DNA of 64,000 nucleotides from contig NZ_LPNO01000008.1 of the NCBI RefSeq assembly GCF_001952855.1, positions 1 to 64,000 on the forward strand, given 5' to 3'. Below, piece after piece: positions 52,494-61,477 of the stretch; within the stretch, counting starts at the first letter, position 1, and each line of letters begins with the position of its first letter. The notes below the pieces were generated by a model. That model was not told where the DNA came from, did no database searches, and saw only the letters and a program-made list of their open reading frames with translations. This DNA comes from Pseudomonas sp. ATCC PTA-122608. Its GTDB lineage: Bacteria; Pseudomonadota; Gammaproteobacteria; Pseudomonadales; Pseudomonadaceae. Position numbers and translations under genes: made by a program.

Positions 52494-53591
52494 TTAGGCG
52501 GCTATTAGCTCATTCCATGCTTGCATGAATGTGTCTTTGGCGACGTGAGCGAGACCATCTGATTCCATAATAATGTTGATGATTTCGCGAAACGCGGTCA
52601 GGTCCACATCTGATGCTTTCGCTAGCTCAAAGGCATCGCGAATGGAGGGTGGGTTTTGATACAGGGAGGCGATTTTTCCAAGCGCCGCAGGTGGTATTGA
52701 GTCGGAGGCAAGGCCAAAGATGAGCATGTCGATTGACTGCTTTTCTACTTCGGAAATCTCGCCATCGCAATTTGCGGCTGCAATAGCGACCGCGTGCATG
52801 GCGATCACGCCATTGAAAAACTGCCCTGTTTCCTTCAGCTGATTGCGGACCCTTTCAAATTTGTCACCTAGCTTTTCAAGCTCAACAACGGTTTCAGCTT
52901 TACCCTCAGCAAATCCTTTGTTGTAGCCTTTTTCCCGCTCGGCGGTGCTATCACCCAGGTGTACTCCCACTACCGCGCCAGCCACCCCGGCTCCGACTGC
53001 GGCGGCTACTGTTGCACCTCCAGCCAATGAGCCCATCAGTGTCGCGGCCCCCAGCAAGGAGCCACCCCCTGTGAATGGAATCGCGGCGACAGCTCCGACA
53101 CCAATGGCGGCTCCTCCTGCGATTGCCCAATAGTTCGTTGAACCGTCGGCATCAGTAAATTTGTCGCCTAACTCGCTTACGTATTCTTGCGAGGCGTCGA
53201 GCGCGTCCGAAGCAGCGTATGCGACAGTTTGCGCCGCTGTGGAGATTGTTTCGGTCGTAGCGCTAAATGCATCAGACGCGACTTCGGAGATTTTTTCTGC
53301 TGTTTCAGATACGACATTTCGGGTGGAGCTGTATGCGTCTGATACAACATCGGCTGCGTCAGAAACGGTCTCTAGGGTCGAGTCATAAGCATCGGAAACC
53401 TTATCCGCCACGATGTCAGCCGCCTCCACAACAGTCTCACGAGCCGAGTCGTAAGCTTTTGAGAGCGCGTCGCTAATGGATGAGAAAATGTAAGTAGAAA
53501 CTGCTGGGAAACGCTTCGGAGAGGAGATGTCATATTCCCGCATGCCGGCGTAGTAACCTTGCTCGGGTGCGCCAAAGTACCGTCTAAACAT
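52494..53591 (-). CDS. Repeat-membrane-TerB-like protein, partner of the HNH-like gene
   Basis: A 365-aa protein in three parts. Residues about 35-135 are amphipathic repeats with SDAYDST/SDAFSAT-type starts every 18-22 residues, similar to LEA or YtxH-like 11-mer repeats that lie along membranes. Gly/Ala-rich hydrophobic segments follow (about 147-205: YWAIAGGAAIGVGAVAAIPF, GATVAAAVGAGVAGAVVG). The C-terminal part (about 245-365) looks TerB-like: AVAIAAANCDGEISEVEKQSI and later AFREIINIIMESDGL. TerB domains sit in membrane-linked stress and phage-defence complexes. ATG 53591 with AAGGAAG upstream. The next gene starts 12 bases after its stop, so the two are co-expressed. Confidence 0.6.
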   Translation of the reverse strand: MFRRYFGAPEQGYYAGMREYDISSPKRFPAVSTYIFSSISDALSKAYDSARETVVEAADIVADKVSDAYDSTLETVSDAADVVSDAYSSTRNVVSETAEKISEVASDAFSATTETISTAAQTVAYAASDALDASQEYVSELGDKFTDADGSTNYWAIAGGAAIGVGAVAAIPFTGGGSLLGAATLMGSLAGGATVAAAVGAGVAGAVVGVHLGDSTAEREKGYNKGFAEGKAETVVELEKLGDKFERVRNQLKETGQFFNGVIAMHAVAIAAANCDGEISEVEKQSIDMLIFGLASDSIPPAALGKIASLYQNPPSIRDAFELAKASDVDLTAFREIINIIMESDGLAHVAKDTFMQAWNELIAA

Positions 53592-53961
53592 CACTCACTT
53601 CCTTGCGAAAAATGGGCTGTCTGGCAAAAGGCCAGAACCAGAAAGGGCACGGCTGAAAGCAGAATCGACGTGCATAATTTCGAGTTTATCGGCAAGGAGT
53701 TGAATTCGTTTAGCACTTTTTGGCGATGTGCCACTACGGCAGCTGTTTTTGCCTATTGCGCCGAGCGTTGCTCAAGGAGGGGAACGGGATGTGATGACGT
53801 GTTTTTCATTCGGTGACACTTTCTTGTTTTGACGTCTGAGCGGCCTCACAGATCATGCTGAGCACCTGAATGCATTGTTAGTTTACCGGTACGAAATGGA
53901 GATTGACGAATGTTTGCAGGAGTCATGAACGGACAGCTGATCACGCATATGGAGAGCACCA

Positions 53962-54207
53962 ATGCCGTTTTACACAGAGGAAGATCGAGTCAAAGCACGT
54001 CATATTTGCGACGTTGAGATAGGCCGTATTCGAGAGGCACTCACACCGGAGCAGGTTAACGAAAAGGGATGGCTGGCTTTGGGATGTATCCAGGGAGTCT
54101 ATGAACTGGAGGCTGTTAGCGTTGTTGAGCATTGTCAGCTCATAAAAGAGCTTGCCGCCGTTGAGGTGCAACGCCTGGCCGAACTGGGAGCCATTCCAGG
54201 GCGATGA
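53962..54207 (+). CDS. Small conserved-looking protein, function unknown
   Basis: An 81-aa helical protein with no recognised domain. RBS GGAGAG lies 7 bases before ATG 53962. The composition (many Glu, Val, Ala; one HICDVEIGRIREAL helix) is that of a real small protein. The preceding gap 53592-53961 contains no other gene I can support. Cargo near the island's right side. Confidence 0.6.
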   Translation: MPFYTEEDRVKARHICDVEIGRIREALTPEQVNEKGWLALGCIQGVYELEAVSVVEHCQLIKELAAVEVQRLAELGAIPGR

Positions 54208-54252
54208 TCCGTTGCCATCCTATACTCAGATCCTCAGGATCGGGGGTGTAGG

Positions 54253-55236
54253 ATGGGAAGCCTTTTACGCGTGCTTGCAGTCGTATCCGCAGCGCTAATG
54301 CTGACGGCATGTTTTGACCCTCACGCGTCTGGCACTTACGTTGCCATTCGCTCATCAGGGGTGGAGCTCTTGGAGCTCACCCAGTCTCAAGGTGGCGAAA
54401 TCGTCGGTAGCCTTCGGACTATTGAGCTCTCGTCCAAAGGCGAGATCAGTACATTGATAGCCAATGTGAGGGGAGTCGTTGACGGGGAAAGACTGACACT
54501 GGTGATCTCTACACCTAGGGGCTCTACTGAGCTGAACTACAGCGGTGTGCTCTCAGATAAAGGTTTGGATCTCAATGTATCAGGCGATGCGGCCCTGGTA
54601 TCCAAAGTTCATTTCACCCGAGACAGTGTCGAGGAGTTCAATGCTGAATCGCAGAGGCTTGCGCAAACTGGTCATGTGATCAAAGCCGAGAAGTTGAAAG
54701 GCGCACGAGTGGACGCTTTGAATCGGTCTGCGTCTGCCCTCGAAGCCTCGTTAGATGCCTATGTGAAGAGAGCAAACAAGCAGATCAACGACACGCCTCG
54801 TTTCGTGTCTTACTTTGCTCAGGTAAGCAAGGAGATCGGCGGCAAGCTTCAGCTTGCACAGAGGCTTGCAGCTGGGAATGACCAGCAGCGACTTCAAGCA
54901 GGAGGTTTGCTTGTTCAGATCGAAGGCTCTGAGCCCCGTATTCGAAATATAAGCGAGTCGATCGATGGCGCAATTGAAGACATGGTCCGGGAGGCGGCCT
55001 CGCTCAACGCTCAGATGACAGCTTTCAATGGAATCTGCCTAGGTGACGCGTCCTCAGTGCATCCGGGCGACATCATTCCAGATATGGGGCCATGCAGAGG
55101 TCTGAAGGCCGCAGTTTCAGGTTTTGAAGCGGTGAGGGGGCCGCTTCATGAGTCCCATGCGCGCCTTCAAAAAGTGAAGGCGGTAGCAATTGCACAGCTA
55201 GAAGTTGCCTGGCGTGCAGCAGATAGTGCTCAGTGA
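54253..55236 (+). CDS. Lipoprotein of unknown function
   Basis: A 327-aa protein with a lipoprotein signal (about residues 1-20, lipobox LTAC), so it should be membrane-anchored. The first 130 residues are beta-rich (GTYVAIRSSGVELLELTQSQGGEIVGSLRTIEL), then a helical segment (about 135-310) rich in Ala and Gln, with two Cys (GICLGD, MGPCRGL). No family recognised. ATG 54253 with TAGGA nearby. Confidence 0.72.
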   Translation: MGSLLRVLAVVSAALMLTACFDPHASGTYVAIRSSGVELLELTQSQGGEIVGSLRTIELSSKGEISTLIANVRGVVDGERLTLVISTPRGSTELNYSGVLSDKGLDLNVSGDAALVSKVHFTRDSVEEFNAESQRLAQTGHVIKAEKLKGARVDALNRSASALEASLDAYVKRANKQINDTPRFVSYFAQVSKEIGGKLQLAQRLAAGNDQQRLQAGGLLVQIEGSEPRIRNISESIDGAIEDMVREAASLNAQMTAFNGICLGDASSVHPGDIIPDMGPCRGLKAAVSGFEAVRGPLHESHARLQKVKAVAIAQLEVAWRAADSAQ

Positions 55237-55242
55237 GTTTGA

Positions 55243-55506
55243 GTGTTTGATAAATATGGCTTAGGCGGTCGATCTAATCTGTCAGCAACTCCAATCGTTG
55301 AGCTACGTCCGTACGGGCGAGCCAAAGTCGGATTACAGACATCTGACTCAGTTGTTTCTGAGCCTTTGAATTTGCGTCCCGAGCGCTGGATCAATTATGA
55401 GCGTACGGTGAACACGCCCGACGCACGTCAATCAAACTTCGCTTTTGCACTCCGGTTGAGGAGCGGTCAGAGCATAACCATGGTTGTCACTCAACGCTTG
55501 AAATAA
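55243..55506 (+). CDS. Possible small protein, uncertain
   Basis: An 87-aa open frame starting GTG 7 bases after the lipoprotein gene. The C-terminal half (NLRPERWINYERTVNTPDARQSNFAFALRLRSGQ) looks protein-like but no family or clear RBS is seen. It may be a small co-transcribed gene or the remnant of a larger one at the island's right edge. Confidence 0.35.
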   Translation: MFDKYGLGGRSNLSATPIVELRPYGRAKVGLQTSDSVVSEPLNLRPERWINYERTVNTPDARQSNFAFALRLRSGQSITMVVTQRLK

Positions 55507-55908
55507 CCACAAATTCAATGGCTACCCAGCGGGCAGCTGGATAGCTTGTTAAATGTCCGGGATTTAGTCTTAGCGAACCAGCTCGACCAAAAGTTGATTC
55601 CCGGCGGTAGCCCCTTAAATGTTCGGCGAACATCGCGATCATCGTGTGGGCCAGCAGTCAGTCGGTCGATATGCCTGTGTCGATGACCTACGCCGGAACC
55701 TGTGCCTAATGTATATCGTGAATTGTTACAATGCGGTGTGGATCGGAGCCTGGTAGAACGTGGTAGATATTCAATAAGATTAACAGCCCCCTTGATCGGT
55801 ACGCAGCAACCATTAGCTTAAGTCTTGCGAGAAGCAATGAGTTTCAGCGGTGCCCATTTGAAATAAAACGCCGGCAAAAATGCCAGCGTTATGCAGTTCA
55901 GCGCACTT
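55507..55908. other. Right island edge region, no gene
   Basis: I see no gene, no integrase remnant and no copy of the tRNA-Asn 3' end in this stretch. The AT-rich character ends near 55850, and the core-like LLM oxidoreductase gene follows. The island boundary should lie here. Confidence 0.45.
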
Positions 55909-56952
55909 TCAACGAAACGCCGGCAATACATGCTTGATAAACAACTCCAGGGATTTTTTCTTCTCTGCGTGGGGCAAGCTGTTGTCACACCAGAAGCTGA
56001 ACTCGTCGACGCCCAGCTCCTTATAGTGCTGGATGCGCGGGATGATTTCTTCCGGCGTGCCAATCATCGCGGTCTTGTGCAGACTCTCCAGTTCGAACTC
56101 CGGCCGCCCGGCGAACTTTTCTTCCGGGCTCGGATCGAGGAAGCCGTTGACCGGTACGTTTTTGTTACCGAACCACGCATCGAAGGTGCGATAGAACCTA
56201 GCGATCGCCTTGGCCCCGACTTTCCAGCCTTCCGGGTCGTCCACAGCGTGTACGTGTGTATGGCGCAGCACCATCAGCTGCGGGCGTGGCACATCCGGGT
56301 TGTTGTCGAGGGCGGCCTGGAATTTGTTTTTCAGGTCGAGCACTTCTTCGTCGCCTTTCATCAGCGGCGTGACCATCACGTTGCAGCCGTTTGCGACCGC
56401 GAAGTTGTGCGAGTCCGGGTCGCGGGCGGCGATCCACATCGGTGGGTTGGGCTGCTGGATCGGTTTAGGCACGCTTGTGGAGGTGGGGAATTTCCAGATG
56501 TCGCCGTCGTGGGCGTAGTCGCCTTTCCACAACGCACGTACCACCGGCACCATTTCGCGCAGGGCCTGGCCGCCGCTGGAGGCGGGCATGCCGCCGGCCA
56601 TCCGGTCGAATTCAATCTGGTAGGCGCCACGCGCCAGGCCGACTTCCATGCGCCCGTTGCTAATCACGTCGAGCAAGGCGCATTCGCCCGCCACCCGCAG
56701 CGGGTGCCAGAACGGCGCAATGATGGTGCCGGCGCCTAGGTGAATGGTGGTGGTCTTGGCCGCGAGGTAAGCCAGTAGTGGCATTGGGCTTGGCGAGATG
56801 GTGTATTCCATCGCGTGGTGTTCGCCAATCCATACGGTGCTGAAGCCGCCGGCCTCGGCCATCAGGGTCAGTTCGGTCAAGTCTTCGAACAGCTTGCGAT
56901 GGCTGACACTCTCATCCCAACGTTCCATGTGTACGAACAGGGAAAACTTCAT
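55909..56952 (-). CDS. LLM-class flavin-dependent monooxygenase
   Basis: A 347-aa luciferase-like oxidoreductase using FMNH2 supplied by a reductase. Typical features: LTLMAEAGGFSTVWIGEHHAMEY near the N-terminus, LGAGTIIAPFWHPLRVAGECALLDVISNGRMEVGLARGAY for flavin binding, and the C-terminal GTPEEIIPRIQHYKELGVDEF. A flavin reductase gene 2 kb away (59188) carries the same operator and is its probable partner. It is divergent from the chemoreceptor gene, with an operator between them at 57061. Confidence 0.9.
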   Translation of the reverse strand: MKFSLFVHMERWDESVSHRKLFEDLTELTLMAEAGGFSTVWIGEHHAMEYTISPSPMPLLAYLAAKTTTIHLGAGTIIAPFWHPLRVAGECALLDVISNGRMEVGLARGAYQIEFDRMAGGMPASSGGQALREMVPVVRALWKGDYAHDGDIWKFPTSTSVPKPIQQPNPPMWIAARDPDSHNFAVANGCNVMVTPLMKGDEEVLDLKNKFQAALDNNPDVPRPQLMVLRHTHVHAVDDPEGWKVGAKAIARFYRTFDAWFGNKNVPVNGFLDPSPEEKFAGRPEFELESLHKTAMIGTPEEIIPRIQHYKELGVDEFSFWCDNSLPHAEKKKSLELFIKHVLPAFR

Positions 56953-57060
56953 GACGCTTACCTCGGATCTATTGTGATCGGCCTGTCGACTGCGGGCCCT
57001 TATGTGCTCTCGCCAATATGAAGCGTGCTGGTGATGACAGCTATTCGGCGGATTGATTGT

Positions 57061-57076
57061 TGGTATACCATAATAC
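57061..57076. promoter_or_regulatory. Shared operator copy 1 (LLM/chemoreceptor)
   Basis: TGGTATACCATAATAC, with inner palindrome TGGTATACCA, in the divergent promoter region. Near-identical copies precede the flavin reductase (59721) and the permease (59894). The palindrome resembles GntR-family half-sites. Confidence 0.65.
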
Positions 57077-57140
57077 GGAATATCCGCAAAATTTTTCTCT
57101 CCAACGGTTGCACCCTCACCTCACAAGGAAGGCGAGCTCG

Positions 57141-59087
57141 ATGAACATAAAACAAAAACTGATTCTGGCCTTTGCGGTGATCGCCAGCCTACCGGTGATT
57201 CTGGTAGCAGCGCTGATCATCCTCAATGTGCGCGATGAGGCCAGGGACGGCTTTATCGACGGCAGTGGGCGCGAGATCCGCCAGGTCGACAACGCGATGC
57301 AATTGTTTTTCGAAGGCATCAGCCAGAACGTCGCCTACCTGGCCGCACATCCGCAATTGCAAGCGATCAATAGCGATGTGAAACGCTACTTGGCCAGTGA
57401 TGCGGCGCAAGTCGCTCCCGGCCAACGTGACCAGCAACTGTTCACGTTGTTCGAGGGGCTGGCCAGGAGCCATTCGGCCTACACCTACTTATCGTTGGGC
57501 ACAGAGGACGGTGGTTATGTGTTCTGGCCCGGCGACCCAAAGCTCGCCAGCTACGACCCGCGCACGCGCCCCTGGTACAAGACGGCCATGGCGCAACCTG
57601 GCAGGACCCTGCGTACCGGCGCCTATTACTGGGCCGCCGACGATGTGGTGTTAGTCAGCACGGTGCAAAGCTTCAATGATCGCCGGGGGAATGCGAACGG
57701 GGTGGTCAACATCGACGTGTCCCTCAAGCAACTGACCGACCTGGTCAAGCAGATCAAGCTGGGTGAGAGCGGCTACCTGATGCTGATGGAGACTGATAAT
57801 ACGGTGTTGGTTGACCCGCATGACCCGTCCCACAACTTCAAAAAGCTTGCCGAGTTGGGTGATGGCTATCGGCAGTTGAGCGAAGCCGGTCAAGGCCTGG
57901 TGCAAGTCGAGTTGGCGGGTGAGCGTTATATGGCCCTAGTATGGCCGTCCAAGGCTTTGGGCTGGCGGTTTGTCGGACTGGTGCGCGAGAGTGAAGTAAT
58001 GGCCGGCGCGGCTCGCTTGACTTGGCTGATTGCGGCCATCGCGCTGGTGTGTGGCGTGTTGTTCGCGGTGGCGGGCGCCTGGTTTGCGGGGCTGATCGTC
58101 AAGCCGATTCGCGGTGTGGCCAGCGGCCTCGAAGGGATTGCTCAGGGCGAAGGTGACTTGACCGCACGCCTGGAGGTGAAAGGGCGCGACGAGACGGCGC
58201 AACTTGCCGGTTGGTTCAACCAGTTCCTTGAAGCCATCCGCACGCTTATCCAGCGCATTGGCCAGGCTGCCGGGCAGATCCACAGCAGCTCAGGCAGTGC
58301 CAATGAAGTCTCGGTAGAAATGGCCGAAGTCGCCGAGCGCCAGCGCGAAGCGGTGGATATGGTCTCCACGGCGTTTCATGAAATGGTCGCTACTTCCAAC
58401 GAAGTCGCGCGCTCTTGCTGCCAGGCGGCTGACTCGGCCGACAACGGTCAGCGCCAGGCCCACACGGGGCAGCAGCAGATCGATGCGGCGGTGAGCAGTG
58501 TCGGGCGTTTGAGCGAAGAAATTGGCCATTCTGCCCAAGCCATGGAGCAACTGGAAAAAGACAGCAACGACATCCAATCGATCCTCGGCACCATTCGCTC
58601 CATCGCCGAGCAGACCAACCTGCTGGCACTAAACGCCGCGATCGAAGCCGCGCGAGCGGGCGAGCAGGGCCGCGGTTTTGCAGTGGTGGCGGACGAGGTG
58701 CGCGCACTGGCCAAGCGCACATCCGACTCCACCGGTGAAATCGACGGACTGCTGGGCAACCTGGCGCGCCGCACTCACCAGATGGGCAAGCAGATGCATG
58801 CGAGCCTGGAGGTGTCCCAAGAAACCGTGGTGTCGATCAATGAGGCGCGGGCCAGCTTTGGCCTGATCCGCGAATCGGTGGACGTGATCCGGGACATGAA
58901 CACGCAAATCGCCACCGCCGCCGAAGAACAGCACCAGGTGGCCGAAGACATCAATCGGCATATCAGCCAGATTCATGGGGATGCGCAGTTAGTGGCGAGT
59001 CTGGCCGATTCCACGCGCCAGGATGCGCAGCAGTTGACGGCGTTGTCGCAGACGTTGAATCAGTTGGTCAGTCGCTTTCGTACCTGA
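57141..59087 (+). CDS. Methyl-accepting chemotaxis protein, dCache type
   Basis: A 648-aa chemoreceptor. TM1 lies at about residues 7-32, followed by a periplasmic double Cache domain (about 35-280) with the ligand-pocket signature [13 protein letters not shown] and later [14 protein letters not shown]2 lies at about 284-312, then HAMP and a cytoplasmic signalling domain with hairpin-tip sequence [41 protein letters not shown]. The start is ATG 57141 with AAGGAAGG upstream. The shared operator places it with the LLM monooxygenase, reductase and permease, suggesting it senses the compound they use. Confidence 0.93.
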   Translation: MNIKQKLILAFAVIASLPVILVAALIILNVRDEARDGFIDGSGREIRQVDNAMQLFFEGISQNVAYLAAHPQLQAINSDVKRYLASDAAQVAPGQRDQQLFTLFEGLARSHSAYTYLSLGTEDGGYVFWPGDPKLASYDPRTRPWYKTAMAQPGRTLRTGAYYWAADDVVLVSTVQSFNDRRGNANGVVNIDVSLKQLTDLVKQIKLGESGYLMLMETDNTVLVDPHDPSHNFKKLAELGDGYRQLSEAGQGLVQVELAGERYMALVWPSKALGWRFVGLVRESEVMAGAARLTWLIAAIALVCGVLFAVAGAWFAGLIVKPIRGVASGLEGIAQGEGDLTARLEVKGRDETAQLAGWFNQFLEAIRTLIQRIGQAAGQIHSSSGSANEVSVEMAEVAERQREAVDMVSTAFHEMVATSNEVARSCCQAADSADNGQRQAHTGQQQIDAAVSSVGRLSEEIGHSAQAMEQLEKDSNDIQSILGTIRSIAEQTNLLALNAAIEAARAGEQGRGFAVVADEVRALAKRTSDSTGEIDGLLGNLARRTHQMGKQMHASLEVSQETVVSINEARASFGLIRESVDVIRDMNTQIATAAEEQHQVAEDINRHISQIHGDAQLVASLADSTRQDAQQLTALSQTLNQLVSRFRT

Positions 59088-59101
59088 CCACCGCTATCGC
59101 A

Positions 59102-59154
59102 GATAAGCCAGCTCTCACATTTGAGATGTATTCCCCTGTGGGAGCTGGCTTACC
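59102..59154. repeat. Inverted repeat, REP-like hairpin
   Basis: ATAAGCCAGCTCTCAC and GTGGGAGCTGGCTTAC face each other around a short loop between the convergent chemoreceptor and flavin reductase genes. The GTGGGAGC core resembles the outer part of the REP units elsewhere in the window. It may also act as a terminator. Confidence 0.6.
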
Positions 59155-59187
59155 CGCGATGCAGACACTGCGGTGTATCAGAAAGAA

Positions 59188-59673
59188 TCAGGCAACGATG
59201 GGCAGGGCGCCCATCTTGCCGTGGCAATACACCAACGGCCCGGCGTTCTGCTGGGGCACGATCATGTTTTTCACCGAGCCGACCATGATCGCGTGGTCGC
59301 CGCCTTCATATTCACGCCACAGCTCGCACTCGATCACCGCCGTGGCATTGGCCAGGATCGGGTTGCCCAGTTCACTCAACGTCCATTCGATACCTTGCGC
59401 CTTGTCCTTGCCTTTGCGTGCAAACGCATAGGCCTCGCTCTGCTGCCCACCGGACAACACGTGGATGGCAAAGCGTCTGTTTTTGATCAACACCGGGTAT
59501 GAATCCGAGCTGTAGTTGGGGCAAAACAGCACCAAGGCCGGGTCCATGGACAACGAGCTGAAAGCGCTGGCGGTCAACCCAACGATTTGCCCGTCGTCAT
59601 CCAGGGTGGTGATCACAGTGACTCCTGACGGAAACGAGCCCATCACTTGTTTGTAGAGGGAGGCATCGATCAT
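59188..59673 (-). CDS. Flavin reductase family protein
   Basis: A 161-aa FMN-binding split-barrel reductase (HpaC/RutF type) that supplies reduced flavin to a two-component monooxygenase. Family blocks: MGSFPSGVTVITTLDDDGQIVGLTASAFSSLSMDP and FAIHVLSGGQQSEAYAFA, then the conserved GDHAIMVGSV near the end. The start is ATG 59673; the open frame continues upstream but without protein-like sequence. It carries the same operator as the LLM monooxygenase and permease genes. Confidence 0.9.
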   Translation of the reverse strand: MIDASLYKQVMGSFPSGVTVITTLDDDGQIVGLTASAFSSLSMDPALVLFCPNYSSDSYPVLIKNRRFAIHVLSGGQQSEAYAFARKGKDKAQGIEWTLSELGNPILANATAVIECELWREYEGGDHAIMVGSVKNMIVPQQNAGPLVYCHGKMGALPIVA

Positions 59674-59720
59674 GGGGTAGACCTCAGAGGTGGGTGGTTT
59701 TAATAAAATTGTATGTCTGA

Positions 59721-59736
59721 TGGTATACCGTAATAC
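59721..59736. promoter_or_regulatory. Shared operator copy 2 (flavin reductase)
   Basis: TGGTATACCGTAATAC, 48 bases upstream of the flavin reductase start; one difference from copy 1 at 57061. Confidence 0.65.
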
Positions 59737-59893
59737 GTGTGATGCAAGCGCTTTTTCAATGGGCCGACATACGTCGGTCCTTGGTCTTATAACCAATAAA
59801 TACGGGGTTTTCAGCAAGGAGTCGACGTGGGCCATGTGGCAAAATTGCAGATCAGATGCGCACAAAGACTACGGATCAGTCTTGTGAAAATAT

Positions 59894-59909
59894 TGGAATA
59901 CCATAATAT
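59894..59909. promoter_or_regulatory. Shared operator copy 3 (permease)
   Basis: TGGAATACCATAATAT, 85 bases upstream of the permease start; two differences from copy 1. Confidence 0.6.
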
Positions 59910-59993
59910 GGTGTTCATCTGAGATGCTCTCGTAGAGCGCCCCCGGTTTGGCTTCAAACAACTATAAGATCAGACAAACGCGAGTTCATTTCC

Positions 59994-61400
59994 ATGCCCC
60001 AGATGTCCCGGCAAGACCCGTTGATCGAGAATCACACGGTCGATTACGTTCCCCTCGCAGAGCGCCATGGGAAGGCCCGCGACCTGTTCACCTTATGGTT
60101 CAGCACCAACATTGCTCCGCTGCCTATCGTGACCGGCGCGATGGTGGCCCAGGTGTTCCATCTCAACCTGATGTGGGGGCTGCTGGCCATTGCCCTCGGA
60201 CATATGCTCGGCGGCATCGTGATCGCCTTGGCGTCGGCCCAGGGCCCGCGCATGGGGATTCCGCAGATGGTGCAGAGCCGGGGTCAGTTCGGCCGCTATG
60301 GCGCACTGCTGATTGTGTTCTTTGCGGCGGTGATCTACATCGGCTTCTTCATTTCCAACATCGTGCTGGCCGGCAAGTCCATCGTTGGCATCGTGCCGTC
60401 GGTGCCGGTTCCAGCGAGCATCCTGATCGGCGCCCTCAGCGCTACGGCCATCGGTGTGATCGGCTACCGCTTTATCCATTCCCTCAACCGCATCGGCACC
60501 TGGGTGATGGGCAGCGCGTTGCTCGCCGGCTTCATCTATATCTTCGCCCATGACCTGCCGGCGGATTTCACCACCCGGGGCGGCTTTAACGCGGCCGGCT
60601 GGCTGGCCACCGTGTCGCTGGGCGTGATCTGGCAGATCAGTTTCTCGCCCTATACCAGCGACTACTCACGCTACCTGCCGGCCGACATCGGCATCACCCG
60701 GCCGTTTATCGCGACCTACCTGGGCGCGACGCTCGGCACCATCCTGTCCTTCGCCTTTGGCTTGGTTGCGGCATTGGCCACGCCCGAAGGCACCGAAGCC
60801 ATGGTCGCGGTCAAGCAAGCCACCGGCGTGCTCGGGCCGATCCTGATGGTGCTGTTCCTGCTCAATATCATCAGCCACAACGCCTTGAATCTGTACGGCG
60901 CAGTCTTGTCGATCATCACCTCGATCCAGACCTTCGCCAGCCACTGGACCCCCAGCATCAAGGTGCGTGTGGTGCTGTCGGGCGTGGTCCTCACGGGTTG
61001 CTGTGTGGTTGCGCTGGGCGCATCGGCGGACTTTATTTCACAGTTCATCGGTTTGATTCTGGCGCTGTTGCTGGTGCTGGTGCCGTGGGCGTCGATCAAC
61101 CTGATCGACTTCTACGTCATCAAGCGCGGCGCCTATGACATTGCCTCGATCTTCCAGGCGGATGGTGGGGTTTACGGGCGGTTTAACCTGCATGCGATCG
61201 TGGCGTATTTCATCGGCATTATCGTGCAGTTGCCATTTGCCAATACGTCGCTGTATGTGGGGCCGTGGGCCAACCTGGTGGAAGGCGCGGACCTGTCGTG
61301 GCTGGTGGGGTTGGTAGTAACGTGTCCGTTGTATTACTGCCTGGCGACACGGGGGAAGGGGGCGTGCGAGCCGGTGGGGACTTTCAAATATGTGAAGTAA
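59994..61400 (+). CDS. NCS1-family purine/cytosine permease-like transporter
   Basis: A 468-aa inner-membrane transporter with about 12 helices. NCS1 (cytosine/purine, uracil, thiamine, allantoin) features: FTLWFSTNIAPLPIVTGAM in TM1, GPRMGIPQMVQSRGQFGRYG in the loop after TM2, and FSPYTSDYSRYLP in TM6. It probably imports a nitrogen heterocycle for the neighbouring flavin monooxygenase. The start is ATG 59994; an ATG at 60003 is possible and neither has a strong RBS. Confidence 0.88.
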   Translation: MPQMSRQDPLIENHTVDYVPLAERHGKARDLFTLWFSTNIAPLPIVTGAMVAQVFHLNLMWGLLAIALGHMLGGIVIALASAQGPRMGIPQMVQSRGQFGRYGALLIVFFAAVIYIGFFISNIVLAGKSIVGIVPSVPVPASILIGALSATAIGVIGYRFIHSLNRIGTWVMGSALLAGFIYIFAHDLPADFTTRGGFNAAGWLATVSLGVIWQISFSPYTSDYSRYLPADIGITRPFIATYLGATLGTILSFAFGLVAALATPEGTEAMVAVKQATGVLGPILMVLFLLNIISHNALNLYGAVLSIITSIQTFASHWTPSIKVRVVLSGVVLTGCCVVALGASADFISQFIGLILALLLVLVPWASINLIDFYVIKRGAYDIASIFQADGGVYGRFNLHAIVAYFIGIIVQLPFANTSLYVGPWANLVEGADLSWLVGLVVTCPLYYCLATRGKGACEPVGTFKYVK

Positions 61401-61436
61401 ATATGCAAAGGCGCTTTCGCTTAGTGGCCTCATGAT

Positions 61437-61477
61437 ATTAATCTCGTTGTCTTTTGTATCTTAGGGACGAGATTAAT
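61437..61477 (+). promoter_or_regulatory. Inverted repeat over the start of the HNH-ATPase gene
   Basis: ATTAATCTCGT (61437-61447) and ACGAGATTAAT (61467-61477) are perfect 11-bp arms 19 bases apart; the right arm ends in the first two bases of the start codon. It could be an operator or an RNA hairpin masking the start. Confidence 0.55.

Larger units (their letters stand above)
20924..55506. mobile_element. Degenerate PFGI-1/pKLC102-type integrative conjugative element with defence cargo
   Basis: The left boundary is the tRNA-Asn 3' end. Backbone genes are a replication/partition module (parA, dnaB, parB, DUF2857, STY4528, PFL_4669, DUF3158, ssb; 21045-29274) and a conjugation remnant (DUF3742, TraG, one unknown membrane protein, PFL_4711, PFL_4710 and PFL_4709 families; 36211-41191). 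Cargo fills the rest and is visibly more AT-rich in places. The right boundary is approximate: core-like GC-rich genes resume at 55909. Integrase, relaxase, coupling ATPase, VirB4, topoisomerase III and pilus genes are absent, so self-transfer is unlikely. Confidence 0.8.

Noticed and set aside
53670..53816. Possible short plus-strand gene starting GTG between the TerB-like gene and the 81-aa gene
   Set aside because: No ribosome site, unusual composition, no family; chance open frame cannot be excluded.
55507..55908. Search for a second copy of the tRNA-Asn 3' end as right attachment site
   Set aside because: Only short chance similarities such as GGAGCC were seen; no repeat long enough to call.
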